This document shows positions 41,847 to 49,409 of a stretch of DNA of 64,000 nt, piece by piece. The number at the start of each line of letters is the position of its first letter. The first letter of the stretch is position 1. The stretch comes from CAYWOS01 sp964459985 (GTDB lineage Bacteria; Bacillota; Clostridia; Christensenellales; Aristaeellaceae): contig CAYWOS010000002.1 in NCBI GenBank assembly GCA_964459985.1, forward strand, positions 1 through 64,000, read 5' to 3'. Both the position numbers and the translations under genes were made by a program. The notes under the pieces were generated by a model. The model saw nothing but the letters and a program-made list of their open reading frames with translations, was not told the DNA's origin and did no database searches.

Positions 41847-42785
41847 TTACAGCAGCGACGTTTCGCCGAGCCTGCGGCTGACGTAATTGGCGAGCAGCAC
41901 GCACAGGCACGACACCGCCGAGGTGAAAAAGCCGGCCGCCGTGGAATAGCTGAACGCGCCGCCGCGCACGCCGGCGCGGAACACATAGGTCGATATCACG
42001 TCCGCCGTTTCATAGGTCAGGGGACGATAAAGAAGCAGGATTTTTTGGAAATCATTGCCCATGATGCTGCCGCATTCGAGGATGAACAGGATGGCGATGG
42101 TCGGTTTGATGCAGGGCAGCGTGATGTAGCGCGTCTGCTGGAAGCGGCTCGCGCCGTCCAGATACGCTGATTCGTACAGCTCCGGGTTGATGCCCGATAT
42201 CGCGGCGAGATAAAGGATGGAGCCCACGCCCAGCCCCTGCCAGACGCCGGAGATGATATAGATCGGACGGAACCATTCGGACTTGGCGAGAAAATTGATT
42301 CGCTTGCCGCCGAAAAAGGCGATCACATCATTGATGATGCCGTCGGACACGCTGGTGAAATCAATGATGAATCCCACGACGATGACCACCGAGATGAAAT
42401 TGGGCAGGTAGGAGATCGTCTGACAGACGCGCTTGAAGCGCGGCAGGCGCAGCTCGTTGAGCATCAGCGCGTACAGGATGGGCGCGGGAAAGGCGATCAC
42501 GATCGTCAGCGCGCCCAGCACCACGGTGTTGCGCAGCGTGCGCACGAAAAAAGGATCGTTGAACAGGCGGGCGAAATGCTTGAAGCCCACCCACTCGCTG
42601 CCCAGATAGCCCAGCGACGGGTTGTAGTCCTTGAACGCGAGGATCAATCCGTAGATCGGCAGATAGCTGAAAATGATCACCGCCGCCATGCCGGGCAGCG
42701 CCAGCAGCCACAGCGCGCGGTCGCGCCGCCAAGCGCGCGACAGTCTCGCCGCAAAAGGTTCCGTTCTGACAGATACGCCGTTCAT
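41847..42785 (-). CDS. LplB/YteP-type sugar ABC permease
   Basis: 312 residues. The start at 42785 (MNGVSVRTE) follows GAGG five bases away; an upstream in-frame ATG would add a tail overlapping the GNAT gene. The hallmark LPIYGLILAFKDYNPSLG near the N-terminus, YLPNFISVVIV and the coupling motif ESAYLDGASRFQQTRYITLP identify the LplB group. About six membrane segments. It partners with the LplC-type permease and the LplA-type binding protein downstream. Confidence 0.93.
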   Translation of the reverse strand: MNGVSVRTEPFAARLSRAWRRDRALWLLALPGMAAVIIFSYLPIYGLILAFKDYNPSLGYLGSEWVGFKHFARLFNDPFFVRTLRNTVVLGALTIVIAFPAPILYALMLNELRLPRFKRVCQTISYLPNFISVVIVVGFIIDFTSVSDGIINDVIAFFGGKRINFLAKSEWFRPIYIISGVWQGLGVGSILYLAAISGINPELYESAYLDGASRFQQTRYITLPCIKPTIAILFILECGSIMGNDFQKILLLYRPLTYETADVISTYVFRAGVRGGAFSYSTAAGFFTSAVSCLCVLLANYVSRRLGETSLL

Positions 42786-42804
42786 TGAAGCCTCGCTTTC
42801 CCGA

Positions 42805-43722
42805 TCAGAAGCTGTCGTTTTCGGAGTAGACGAACGCCGCGTTTTCGGCCTCCAGCAGCGAAACGAGCGCCTGCGTGTCGGCGGCATACGCGCCGTTGGC
42901 CAGCCGCAGGGGACGGTTGAGCCGCGCCATCAGCCCGTCGCGCGGCGCGGCGCGCGTAAGCGCCCGGCGCGTCGGGTAGCCAGCCGGTACAAGCGGCGTT
43001 TCCGAGGGCGCCGCGAGCAGCAGCGCTTCCGCCGCGTCCGGGCATCCCGGCAGGCACGCGTATTCGATGATCTCGTCGCCATCGAGCGCGGCGTACGCGC
43101 ACGGCTCCCTGTCGCCGTCGCGGTACGCTGTCAGCCATTCGCACGCGCACCGCGCCTTGAGATAATCCGACCAATAGGCGGCGTCCCGCGCGACGGCGCC
43201 GTTGACGCGCCGCGCCGCTTTGTCGTGCAGTTTAATAAGCGCCTTATCGCCGCACGCCGCGCGCTCCACCCGCGTCGGCGCGCACGGAACCGGCGCGCCC
43301 GCGCGCGCCCTGCCCTGCGAAAGCGGCGCATACCCGAACTGCCCGTAAAACTCCGTCAGCGCCGTGCCCAGAAGCGAAAGAGGAACGCCCTCGTGCTCCG
43401 TCCGCGCGACAGCTTCACGCATCAGACACGAGGCCAGCCCTCGCCCGCGCGCGTCCGCCCGCGTCGCCACGTTGGCGATCCCGGCGAAGGGCACTTCCCC
43501 GCCGAACAGCCACATGCGCCGCGCGACCAGCTGCAAACCGCTGACGATCCCGCCGTCTTCGTTCAGCGCCGCCAGCACGACGCCCTGATCGCGCCGCGGA
43601 TCGTTCAGGCAGGCGGCGGCGAAGTACGCGCGCTGCGCCTGAGTCGGGCATTCGCCGCAGAAAACGCGCAGGCAATGCGCGAGCCAGCGCTCGTCCGTCG
43701 TCTTGAGCGTCGTGATCTCCAT
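42805..43722 (-). CDS. GNAT family N-acetyltransferase (Eis-like, with SCP2-like C-terminus)
   Basis: 305 residues. The N-terminal GNAT fold shows the acetyl-CoA loop in ADARGRGLASCLMREAV and the preceding beta strand FAGIANVATRA. LSLLGTALTEFYGQFGYAPLS is typical of Eis-type proteins. The C-terminal half resembles the sterol-carrier-like domain of that group. The acceptor substrate is unknown. It is the first gene of the seven-gene importer operon, 19 bases before the LplB-type gene. GAGGAGG lies seven bases before the ATG. A TATGAT -10 box lies about 45 bases upstream without a good -35. Confidence 0.85.
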   Translation of the reverse strand: MEITTLKTTDERWLAHCLRVFCGECPTQAQRAYFAAACLNDPRRDQGVVLAALNEDGGIVSGLQLVARRMWLFGGEVPFAGIANVATRADARGRGLASCLMREAVARTEHEGVPLSLLGTALTEFYGQFGYAPLSQGRARAGAPVPCAPTRVERAACGDKALIKLHDKAARRVNGAVARDAAYWSDYLKARCACEWLTAYRDGDREPCAYAALDGDEIIEYACLPGCPDAAEALLLAAPSETPLVPAGYPTRRALTRAAPRDGLMARLNRPLRLANGAYAADTQALVSLLEAENAAFVYSENDSF

Positions 43723-43952
43723 GCGCGCGCCTCCTCTCCGGCCGTCCTGTTTTGTTCATCATAGCATGGCGCGCCGCGCGCGGGAATCCGAACATATGAC
43801 GATTCGTGTTGTTTTTCAACACAACAAAAGCGCGGCCGCCGCGCCGCGCCACGGCCGGCGAGCGCCGCGAAAAACCGCGTTTCAAACATTAAAGGAATTA
43901 CGGCGGGTTATATTGAATTCATCAGGGGCAATCAAAACGCGCGGAGGCTGTT

Positions 43953-44600
43953 ATGAAGAAAGCGGTAATTTTCGATCTGGACGGAACGCTGGTTAACTCG
44001 CTGCCCGATATTTCCGCGAGCATGAACCGGGCGCTCAAAAAGGCGGGCTTGCCCGGCTTCGCCGTCGAAGCGTACAAGTATAAGGTGGGCGACGGCGTGC
44101 TCAAGATCGCCGAGCGCTCGGTGGGCGACAGAATGGATCTGTTTGATCGCGTGCTCGCCGATTACATGGCGGATTACGCCGTCAACTGCCGCGTTGACAG
44201 CTACGCCTACGAGGGCGTCGCCGACGCGATGAAGACGATGATATCGCGCGGACTGCGCGTGTGCGTATTGAGCAATAAGGATCAGGCGGACACCGAAAAC
44301 GTGCTGGCGTATTATTTCCCCGATATCGCGTTTTCGGTCGTTCGCGGTCGCGTGGAGGGCGTGCCGCTCAAGCCTGCGCCCGACGGCGCGCTGCGCATCG
44401 CCGCGCAGCTGGGCGTCGCGCCGGAGGAATGCTGGTATGTCGGCGACACCAGCATGGATATGCGCTGCGGCAACGCCGCCGGCATGGAAACCATCGGCGT
44501 GCTGTGGGGCTTCCGCCCGCGCGAGGAGCTGGTCGCCAATCACGCGCGGCATCTCGCCGCCGCGCCCGGAGAACTGACGGCGATCACGGCGGCGGGATAA
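43953..44600 (+). CDS. gph: HAD-superfamily phosphatase, phosphoglycolate phosphatase-like
   Basis: 215 residues. HAD motif I is FDLDGTLVNSLPD with the nucleophile and general-acid aspartates; motif II serine is in CVLSNKDQ; the lysine is in GVPLKPAPDG; motif IV is WYVGDTSMDMR. A C1-type helical cap sits between motifs I and II. It probably removes phosphate from phosphoglycolate or a similar small phosphoester; the specificity is not certain. GGAGG five bases before the ATG. It is transcribed convergently with ricT. Confidence 0.87.
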   Translation: MKKAVIFDLDGTLVNSLPDISASMNRALKKAGLPGFAVEAYKYKVGDGVLKIAERSVGDRMDLFDRVLADYMADYAVNCRVDSYAYEGVADAMKTMISRGLRVCVLSNKDQADTENVLAYYFPDIAFSVVRGRVEGVPLKPAPDGALRIAAQLGVAPEECWYVGDTSMDMRCGNAAGMETIGVLWGFRPREELVANHARHLAAAPGELTAITAAG

Positions 44601-44630
44601 AAACTCGGTTCGTGATGGGCGCGCTTGCGC

Positions 44631-44716
44631 CGCGCGGCAAAGCCGCGCGGGATAAACGTGCAGTCTGAAAAACGAATGATTCATTTTCTCAGTACGTGTC
44701 GGCTTTGTCGACATGC
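44631..44716 (+). repeat. Three-hairpin intergenic element, copy 2
   Basis: Stem 1 GCGCGGC-AAA-GCCGCGC (44632-44648) is identical to copy 1. A 16-base linker keeps GGAxAAACGTGCA. Stem 2 has outer pairs CTGA/TCAG (44665-44692) in place of CCGC/GCGG. Stem 3 (44696-44714) pairs GTGTCGGC with GTCGACAT around a TTT loop, using two G-T wobbles. Linker lengths (16 and 3 bases) equal those of copy 1. Confidence 0.82.
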
Positions 44717-44718
44717 AG

Positions 44719-44743
44719 ACGGCGCGGTTTCCCGCGCCGTTTT
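44719..44743 (+). terminator. Intrinsic terminator of gph
   Basis: CGGCGCGG (44720-44727) pairs with CCGCGCCG (44732-44739), followed by TTTTG. It lies just before the ricT stop codon and may also act on the minus strand. Confidence 0.8.
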
Positions 44744-44745
44744 GC

Positions 44746-45957
44746 TTATTCTGTATCGTCCTCGTCGGGAATCTCGTCGATCTCGACCGTCACAAGCTCG
44801 TCCGGGCTGTCGTCGCCGATGATTTTCTTGACGTCCTCGAGCGCCTCGTCCTCCGTATAATCTTCGGCCAGCTTGGCTTCCTCGACCAGCTCGTCAAGCG
44901 GCAGCTCGTCCGCGTCGGCTTCCTCGATTGTTTCGTCAAGCGGCAGCTCGTCCGCGTCGGCTTCCACGACGATTTCGTCGGGCGTCAGTTCGTCAACGCC
45001 TGTTTTCCCGATGTCGGCGTCCTTGGGCGCTGCGGCCGGCGCGGGTGCGGCGGCTTGCTTGACGGGCGCTGCGGCGTCCTGCGCGGGCTGCGCCGCGGCG
45101 GGCGCTTCGGGCGCGCGCTTGACGGGCAGGGGTTTGCGCTCGGCGGGCGCCGCCGGACGCTGCACGTCGGCCAGCGCGTAATCCTTGACCTCCGTGCCGT
45201 CGCCTTTGGGAATGCGCACGCGCACCGTTTCCTTGAGCACGTTGATGTCCACCACGACGCCGCCGCCGTCGGGCGTGAGAACGTCCTTGCCTACGCGCGG
45301 CATGCGTTTGCGCGTCGTTTCGTAGTGATCTTCCTCGTATTTAAGGCAGCACATCAGCCTGCCGCACACGCCCGAAATCTTGGTCGGGTTGAGCGACAGG
45401 TTTTGCTCCTTCGCCATTTTGATGGACACGGGCTGGAAATCGCCCAGAAAGGCCGCGCAGCACACCGGACGGCCGCACAGGCCGAGGCCGCCCATCATTT
45501 TCGCCTCGTCGCGCACGCCGATCTGACGCAGCTCAATGCGCGTGCGGAAGGCGGAGGCGAGGTCCTTGACGAGCAGGCGGAAATCGACGCGCTTGTCCGA
45601 GGTAAAATAGAAGAGAATCTTGCTGTTGTCAAAGGTGTATTCGCAGCCGACCAATTTCATCTGCAGTTTATGCTCGTCCACCTTTTTCTGGCACAGCGCC
45701 ATGGCGTCGCGCTCCTTGAGGCGGTTCTGCTTTTCGTGCTGCGCGTCCTCGGGCGTGGCGATGCGGATGACTTTTTTGAGCGGCAGGGCGATCTCGTCCT
45801 CGCCGACCTCGCGCACGCCCGTCACCGCTTCGCCGTACTCGATGCCGCGCACCGTTTCGACGATCACGGCGTCGCCCGCCGTCGGCCAGAGCTGACCGGG
45901 ATCAAAATAATAGAGCTTCCCCGCGTTCCTGAAGCGAACGCCGATTACGCTTGGCAT
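44746..45957 (-). CDS. ricT: RicT/YaaT-like PSP1 domain protein with a long acidic tail
   Basis: 403 residues against about 275 in Bacillus subtilis RicT. RicT is part of the Y-complex (RicAFT), which carries iron-sulfur clusters and helps RNase Y mature mRNAs. The PSP1 domain (about 1-245) is intact, with ELRQIGVRDEAKMMGGLGLC-type core and the cysteine motifs GRPVCCAAF and GRLMCCLKYEE. The C-terminal 140 residues are an Ala/Pro-rich linker then a very acidic segment with a duplicated DADELPLDE unit. The ATG at 45957 overlaps the holB end by 13 bases. Third gene of darA-holB-ricT. Confidence 0.92.
   Translation of the reverse strand: MPSVIGVRFRNAGKLYYFDPGQLWPTAGDAVIVETVRGIEYGEAVTGVREVGEDEIALPLKKVIRIATPEDAQHEKQNRLKERDAMALCQKKVDEHKLQMKLVGCEYTFDNSKILFYFTSDKRVDFRLLVKDLASAFRTRIELRQIGVRDEAKMMGGLGLCGRPVCCAAFLGDFQPVSIKMAKEQNLSLNPTKISGVCGRLMCCLKYEEDHYETTRKRMPRVGKDVLTPDGGGVVVDINVLKETVRVRIPKGDGTEVKDYALADVQRPAAPAERKPLPVKRAPEAPAAAQPAQDAAAPVKQAAAPAPAAAPKDADIGKTGVDELTPDEIVVEADADELPLDETIEEADADELPLDELVEEAKLAEDYTEDEALEDVKKIIGDDSPDELVTVEIDEIPDEDDTE
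44891..44972. repeat. 42-base tandem duplication in the acidic tail of ricT
   Basis: Two nearly identical units beginning TCGTCAAGCGGCAGCTCGTC start at 44891 and 44933. They encode the repeated DADELPLDE-type segment and keep the frame. Confidence 0.8.
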
Positions 45958-46898
45958 GATGCTTGTTCCTCCGCAATAAATCGTAATAATTGATCGGCGA
46001 CCGCCGGCCAGCCGACGTTGGCGGCGCGCATTCGCCGGGCGAGGATCGTCCGGTCCATCACGTCGCCGATCATCCTGTCGTCCGCGCCCTCAAACGCCGG
46101 GGTTCTTTCGCCCGCGCCGCGCAGCATGGCGGACAGTTCCTCTTCCAATATGTCCAGAACCCTTGCGTCCTGTTCCTTTTGCTCGGCGAGCTTTTTCGCC
46201 GCGAGCGGGATATCGCCCTCGCGCGCGATAGCCAGAAAGGTGTCCCGCACAAGCGCGCGGCACGCCCAGTATGTCTCGTCGCCCTGCATGGCGAGCGCCT
46301 TGCCGATGCTGCCCGAGGCCAGTACGGTCAATTCGCCGATTCGCGCCTCGGGCACGCCCTTCGCCCGGAGCGCGCCGCGCATGGCGTCGTCGCTCCACGG
46401 CTGCATGCGGACAATCCGGCAGCGCGAGCGCACGGTGGCGAGCAGCGCTGATTCGCTGTCGGCGGTCAGAAGGAAATAGGTGTCATTCGCGCTTTCCTCG
46501 AGCGTCTTGAGCAGGCAGTTCTGCGTCTGGGGCGTCATGCGCTCGGCGTTTTCGATGAGCACGGCGCGATTGCCGCCCTCGAGCGCGGAGCGTGACAACT
46601 GATCGAGCAGGCGGCGCATGGCGTCGATCTTCACGGTTTTGTCCGACGCGTCGGCGTCGGGGCGCAGGACGGAGGAATGCGTGCCCGCATCAAAGCGCAG
46701 GCAGGCGCGGCACGCGCCGCACGGCGCGCGCGAGCCGGACGCGCAGACGAGCGCCTTGGCGAACAGCCGCGCCGCCGTCTTTTTGCCGATCCCGCTTTCG
46801 CCCGCAAAGAGCGTGACGGGCGGCATATGCCCCTTCCTGAAATCGGCCGCGAGCGCGCGCAGCGGGTCGCCGGCAAAGGTCAAATCCTCAAGCGTCAC
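45945..46898 (-). CDS. holB: DNA polymerase III delta' subunit
   Basis: 317 residues. This clamp-loader AAA+ subunit has GESGIGKKTAARLFAKAL (P-loop variant), the zinc-binding cysteines in CGACRAC with the preceding Cys, and LKTLEESANDTYFLL with the sensor region SRCRIVRM. The start is a GTG at 46898 with GGAGG about ten bases upstream. It lies 21 bases after darA and overlaps ricT, the same order as in Bacillus. Confidence 0.93.
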   Translation of the reverse strand: MTLEDLTFAGDPLRALAADFRKGHMPPVTLFAGESGIGKKTAARLFAKALVCASGSRAPCGACRACLRFDAGTHSSVLRPDADASDKTVKIDAMRRLLDQLSRSALEGGNRAVLIENAERMTPQTQNCLLKTLEESANDTYFLLTADSESALLATVRSRCRIVRMQPWSDDAMRGALRAKGVPEARIGELTVLASGSIGKALAMQGDETYWACRALVRDTFLAIAREGDIPLAAKKLAEQKEQDARVLDILEEELSAMLRGAGERTPAFEGADDRMIGDVMDRTILARRMRAANVGWPAVADQLLRFIAEEQASCQA

Positions 46899-46919
46899 GC
46901 AGCGCCGTCCTCCGAATGA

Positions 46920-47249
46920 TTACAGTTTGATGAACTGGTCCACCGACAGGATGAACAGCGTCGCGCCGCCGACGGTGACCTCGATGGGGTAGGGCGCGTA
47001 CATGCCCGTCGTGCCGCCCATCGTGACGGGCGACGTGGCGATCTGCTTGCGGCTTTTGCAGACCTTTTCGATGATCGCCATGCAGTCGTCGAGCCGTTCC
47101 TCGTCGACGCCCGCGAACAGCGTGGTGTTGCCCGATTTGAGGAAGCCGCCCGTCGTGGCGAGCTTGGTGACGCTGAAGCCCTCGTTCATCAGGGCGTTGA
47201 TCAAGCGAGACGCATCCTCATCCTGAACGATCGCAATGATTAATTTCAT
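46920..47249 (-). CDS. darA: Cyclic-di-AMP receptor DarA (PstA/YaaQ)
   Basis: 109 residues, the normal size. It is a PII-like trimeric protein that binds c-di-AMP. The family segments are MKLIIAIVQDEDA at the start, GFSVTKLATTGGFLKSGNTT, and a C-terminal beta strand with GGATLFILSVDQF. The ATG at 47249 follows AAAGGAG at seven bases; the frame is open for 63 more codons upstream but that is GC-driven. First gene of the darA-holB-ricT operon. Confidence 0.96.
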   Translation of the reverse strand: MKLIIAIVQDEDASRLINALMNEGFSVTKLATTGGFLKSGNTTLFAGVDEERLDDCMAIIEKVCKSRKQIATSPVTMGGTTGMYAPYPIEVTVGGATLFILSVDQFIKL

Positions 47250-47351
47250 GGATGTGCTCCTTTCCGGGCGCATGCCCGCATACGTTTGACCGTAACGATG
47301 TCTGTCACCGCGCCCGCCTCGCACGGCGCCGCGCGGGAGTATCCCAACCAC

Positions 47352-47380
47352 ATTATATACCAAAGGCGTGAAATAATCAA
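47352..47380 (-). promoter_or_regulatory. Sigma-A promoter of darA-holB-ricT
   Basis: On the minus strand TTGATT (47375-47380) and TATAAT (47352-47357), spacer 17 bases, about 103 bases before darA. Confidence 0.78.
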
Positions 47381-47431
47381 CTTTATTCCTTGCCCGCGCC
47401 GCGTCCGCGCGCCCCGCGCGGCGCGCCATGC

Positions 47432-47460
47432 TTGTCAAACGGCGCGAAATGTGGTATAGT
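47432..47460 (+). promoter_or_regulatory. Sigma-A promoter of plsX-acpP-rnc-smc-ftsY
   Basis: TTGTCA (47432-47437) and TATAGT (47455-47460), spacer 17 bases, 31 bases before the plsX start. It is divergent from the darA promoter, about 50 bases away. Confidence 0.78.
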
Positions 47461-47491
47461 CTGTCTGTTATTGCGGAATGGGGGAAAGCGC

Positions 47492-48508
47492 ATGGCGCAC
47501 ATTTATCTGGACGCGATGGGCGGCGACAACGCGCCGCAGTGCACGGTGCTCGGCGCGGTCGAGGCGCTCGGGCGCAATCCGTCGCTTCATGTGACGCTGG
47601 CGGGCACGGTGAGCGCGATGGAGCCGTTCCTCAAGGACGCCGGCGATGCGCGCGCGCGCGTGACGCTTGTCGAAACGCCCGACATCATCACCAATCACGA
47701 TTCGCCCGTCATGGCGGTGCGGCAGAAGAAGCGCTCGGCCGTCGTCATGGGCATGCTCGCCGTGCGCGATGGCGAGGCGGACGGTTTTGTGTCCGCCGGT
47801 TCGACAGGCGCGACGCTGGCGGGCGGCATGTTCCGATTGGGGCGCATCGAGGGCGTCGAGCGGCCTGCGCTCGCGCCGCTTCTGCCCAACGGCAGGGATT
47901 TCTTCTGCCTGATCGACTGCGGCGCCAACGTCGACTGTCTGCCGGCGTACCTGCCGCAGTTCGGGCTGATGGGCGACGCCTACATGCGCTGCGTGCGCGG
48001 GCTGGCGTCGCCGCGCGTCGGGCTGATCAATATCGGCGCGGAGGCCGAAAAGGGCAACGCGCTGGTCAAGGCGGCGTACCCGCTCATGGAAAAGGCGGGG
48101 TTCAACTTCGCGGGCAATATCGAGGGGCGCGACATCACGGCAGATATGGCGGACGTCGTCGTCTGCGACGGCTTTTCGGGCAACCTCATTCTCAAATTCA
48201 TGGAGGGCGTCGCCGGCACGCTTATGGATATCATCAAGCGTGAAATGTACGCCGACGCGCGCGGCAAACTAGGCGGCCTGATCGCCAAGCCCGCCTTCCG
48301 CCGCGTCAAGCACGCCATGGATTACACCGAGGTCGGCGGTGCGCCGCTGCTCGGCGTCCGGGGCGCGGTGGTCAAGGCGCACGGCTCGAGCAACGCGCAC
48401 GCCGTTTCCCGCGCCATTGAACAGGCGCTCAAAATGATCGACGGGCGGGTCGTGACCGCCATCGAGGAAGCGATTTCTCACACGGCGACAGAACAAGGAG
48501 GAAAATAA
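47492..48508 (+). CDS. plsX: Phosphate acyltransferase PlsX
   Basis: 338 residues. It converts acyl-ACP to acyl-phosphate for phospholipid synthesis. Motifs: YLDAMGGDNAP at the start, SAGSTGATLAGG, LIDCGANVDCLP, NIGAEAEKGN and ADVVVCDGFSGNLILK. The ATG at 47492 (MAHIYLDAMGG) has GGGGGAA upstream and begins the conserved domain; the frame is open further 5' past the promoter. It is followed one base later by acpP. fabD and fabG, often between plsX and acpP, are absent. Confidence 0.96.
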   Translation: MAHIYLDAMGGDNAPQCTVLGAVEALGRNPSLHVTLAGTVSAMEPFLKDAGDARARVTLVETPDIITNHDSPVMAVRQKKRSAVVMGMLAVRDGEADGFVSAGSTGATLAGGMFRLGRIEGVERPALAPLLPNGRDFFCLIDCGANVDCLPAYLPQFGLMGDAYMRCVRGLASPRVGLINIGAEAEKGNALVKAAYPLMEKAGFNFAGNIEGRDITADMADVVVCDGFSGNLILKFMEGVAGTLMDIIKREMYADARGKLGGLIAKPAFRRVKHAMDYTEVGGAPLLGVRGAVVKAHGSSNAHAVSRAIEQALKMIDGRVVTAIEEAISHTATEQGGK

Positions 48509-48509
48509 C

Positions 48510-48737
48510 ATGGTATTTGAAACGGTCGCGGCGATGATCGCCAAGCAGCTCAAACTGAACGTGAACGACATCACGCCCGACAAGCGTCTGGTCGAGGATT
48601 TGAAGGCGGACAGCGCCAATATCATGGTCATGATCATGGATCTGGAGGATAATTTCAACCTGACCGTCGAGGACAGCGCCATTACCGCGCTCAAGACGGT
48701 GGGCGACGTGGTGAAGTACATTGAGGCGCATCAGTAA
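48510..48737 (+). CDS. acpP: Acyl carrier protein
   Basis: 75 residues, the usual size. It carries growing acyl chains on a phosphopantetheine attached to Ser in LKADSANIM. The residue after the modified serine is Ala where most ACPs have Leu (DSL). The rest keeps helix II (MVMIMDLEDNFNL) and ends VVKYIEAHQ. AAGGAGG eight bases before the ATG. It lies between plsX and rnc, a normal position. Confidence 0.95.
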   Translation: MVFETVAAMIAKQLKLNVNDITPDKRLVEDLKADSANIMVMIMDLEDNFNLTVEDSAITALKTVGDVVKYIEAHQ

Positions 48738-48740
48738 ACA

Positions 48741-49403
48741 ATGCCGGGCCTGAATTGCCTGATGGCGGCGCTCGGGTATGATTTTCACGTCCCCGCGCTG
48801 CTCAAGCGCGCGCTTACGCATCCTTCCGTCGGTCCGGAGAACAACCAGCGCCTCGAGTTTTTGGGGGACGCCGTGCTTCAGCTGTGCGTGAGCGACAGGA
48901 TTTTTTCGTCGCATCCCGCCGAGCGCGAGGGGATGCTGACGCAGTTCCGTCAGCATCTGGTGCGCGAGGAAGCGCTGGCGACCGTCGCCGAATCGCTGAA
49001 TCTGGGCGATTACCTGATTCTTGACCGCTCGACCGAAGCGTCCGGCGGCAGGCGGCAGGCGAGCGTGCTCGCCGACGCGATGGAGGCCGTGCTCGCCGCC
49101 GTGTATCTCGACGGCGGTTTCGCTTGCGCGCGCGAATGCGTGGACAGGCTGTGGCGCTGCTTAAGCGACGAGGGTGATATCGACGCGAAATCGGCGCTAC
49201 AAACGCTATTGCAATCCCGCGGCACGGACGCGCCGACGTATGTCACGGTGTCCGAGGACGGCCCGCCGCACAGCCGCATGTTCACGGTGGCGGCGATGAT
49301 CGACGGGCGCGAGGCGGCGCGCGGGACGGGGACGAGCAAAAAGCGCGCCGAGCAACAGGCGGCGCAGCGGGTGATCCATCAAATGAAGCGTTCGGGGGAA
49401 TAG
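48741..49403 (+). CDS. rnc: Ribonuclease III
   Basis: 220 residues. It cleaves double-stranded RNA, including rRNA precursors. The signature NQRLEFLGDAVLQLCVSD holds the catalytic Glu and Asp; DAMEAVLAAVYLDGG holds the second acidic pair. A C-terminal dsRBD spans about 148-217 (DAKSALQTLLQ...GTGTSKKRAEQQAAQ). The ATG at 48741 lies four bases after acpP with a weak ribosome site, so translation is probably coupled; Met7 is an alternative start. Confidence 0.96.
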   Translation: MPGLNCLMAALGYDFHVPALLKRALTHPSVGPENNQRLEFLGDAVLQLCVSDRIFSSHPAEREGMLTQFRQHLVREEALATVAESLNLGDYLILDRSTEASGGRRQASVLADAMEAVLAAVYLDGGFACARECVDRLWRCLSDEGDIDAKSALQTLLQSRGTDAPTYVTVSEDGPPHSRMFTVAAMIDGREAARGTGTSKKRAEQQAAQRVIHQMKRSGE

Positions 49404-49409
49404 CACTGT

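Noticed and set aside
47390..47491. A 34-codon upstream extension of PlsX
   Set aside because: It would start upstream of the -35 box of the promoter and adds no conserved residues; the ATG at 47492 fits the family.
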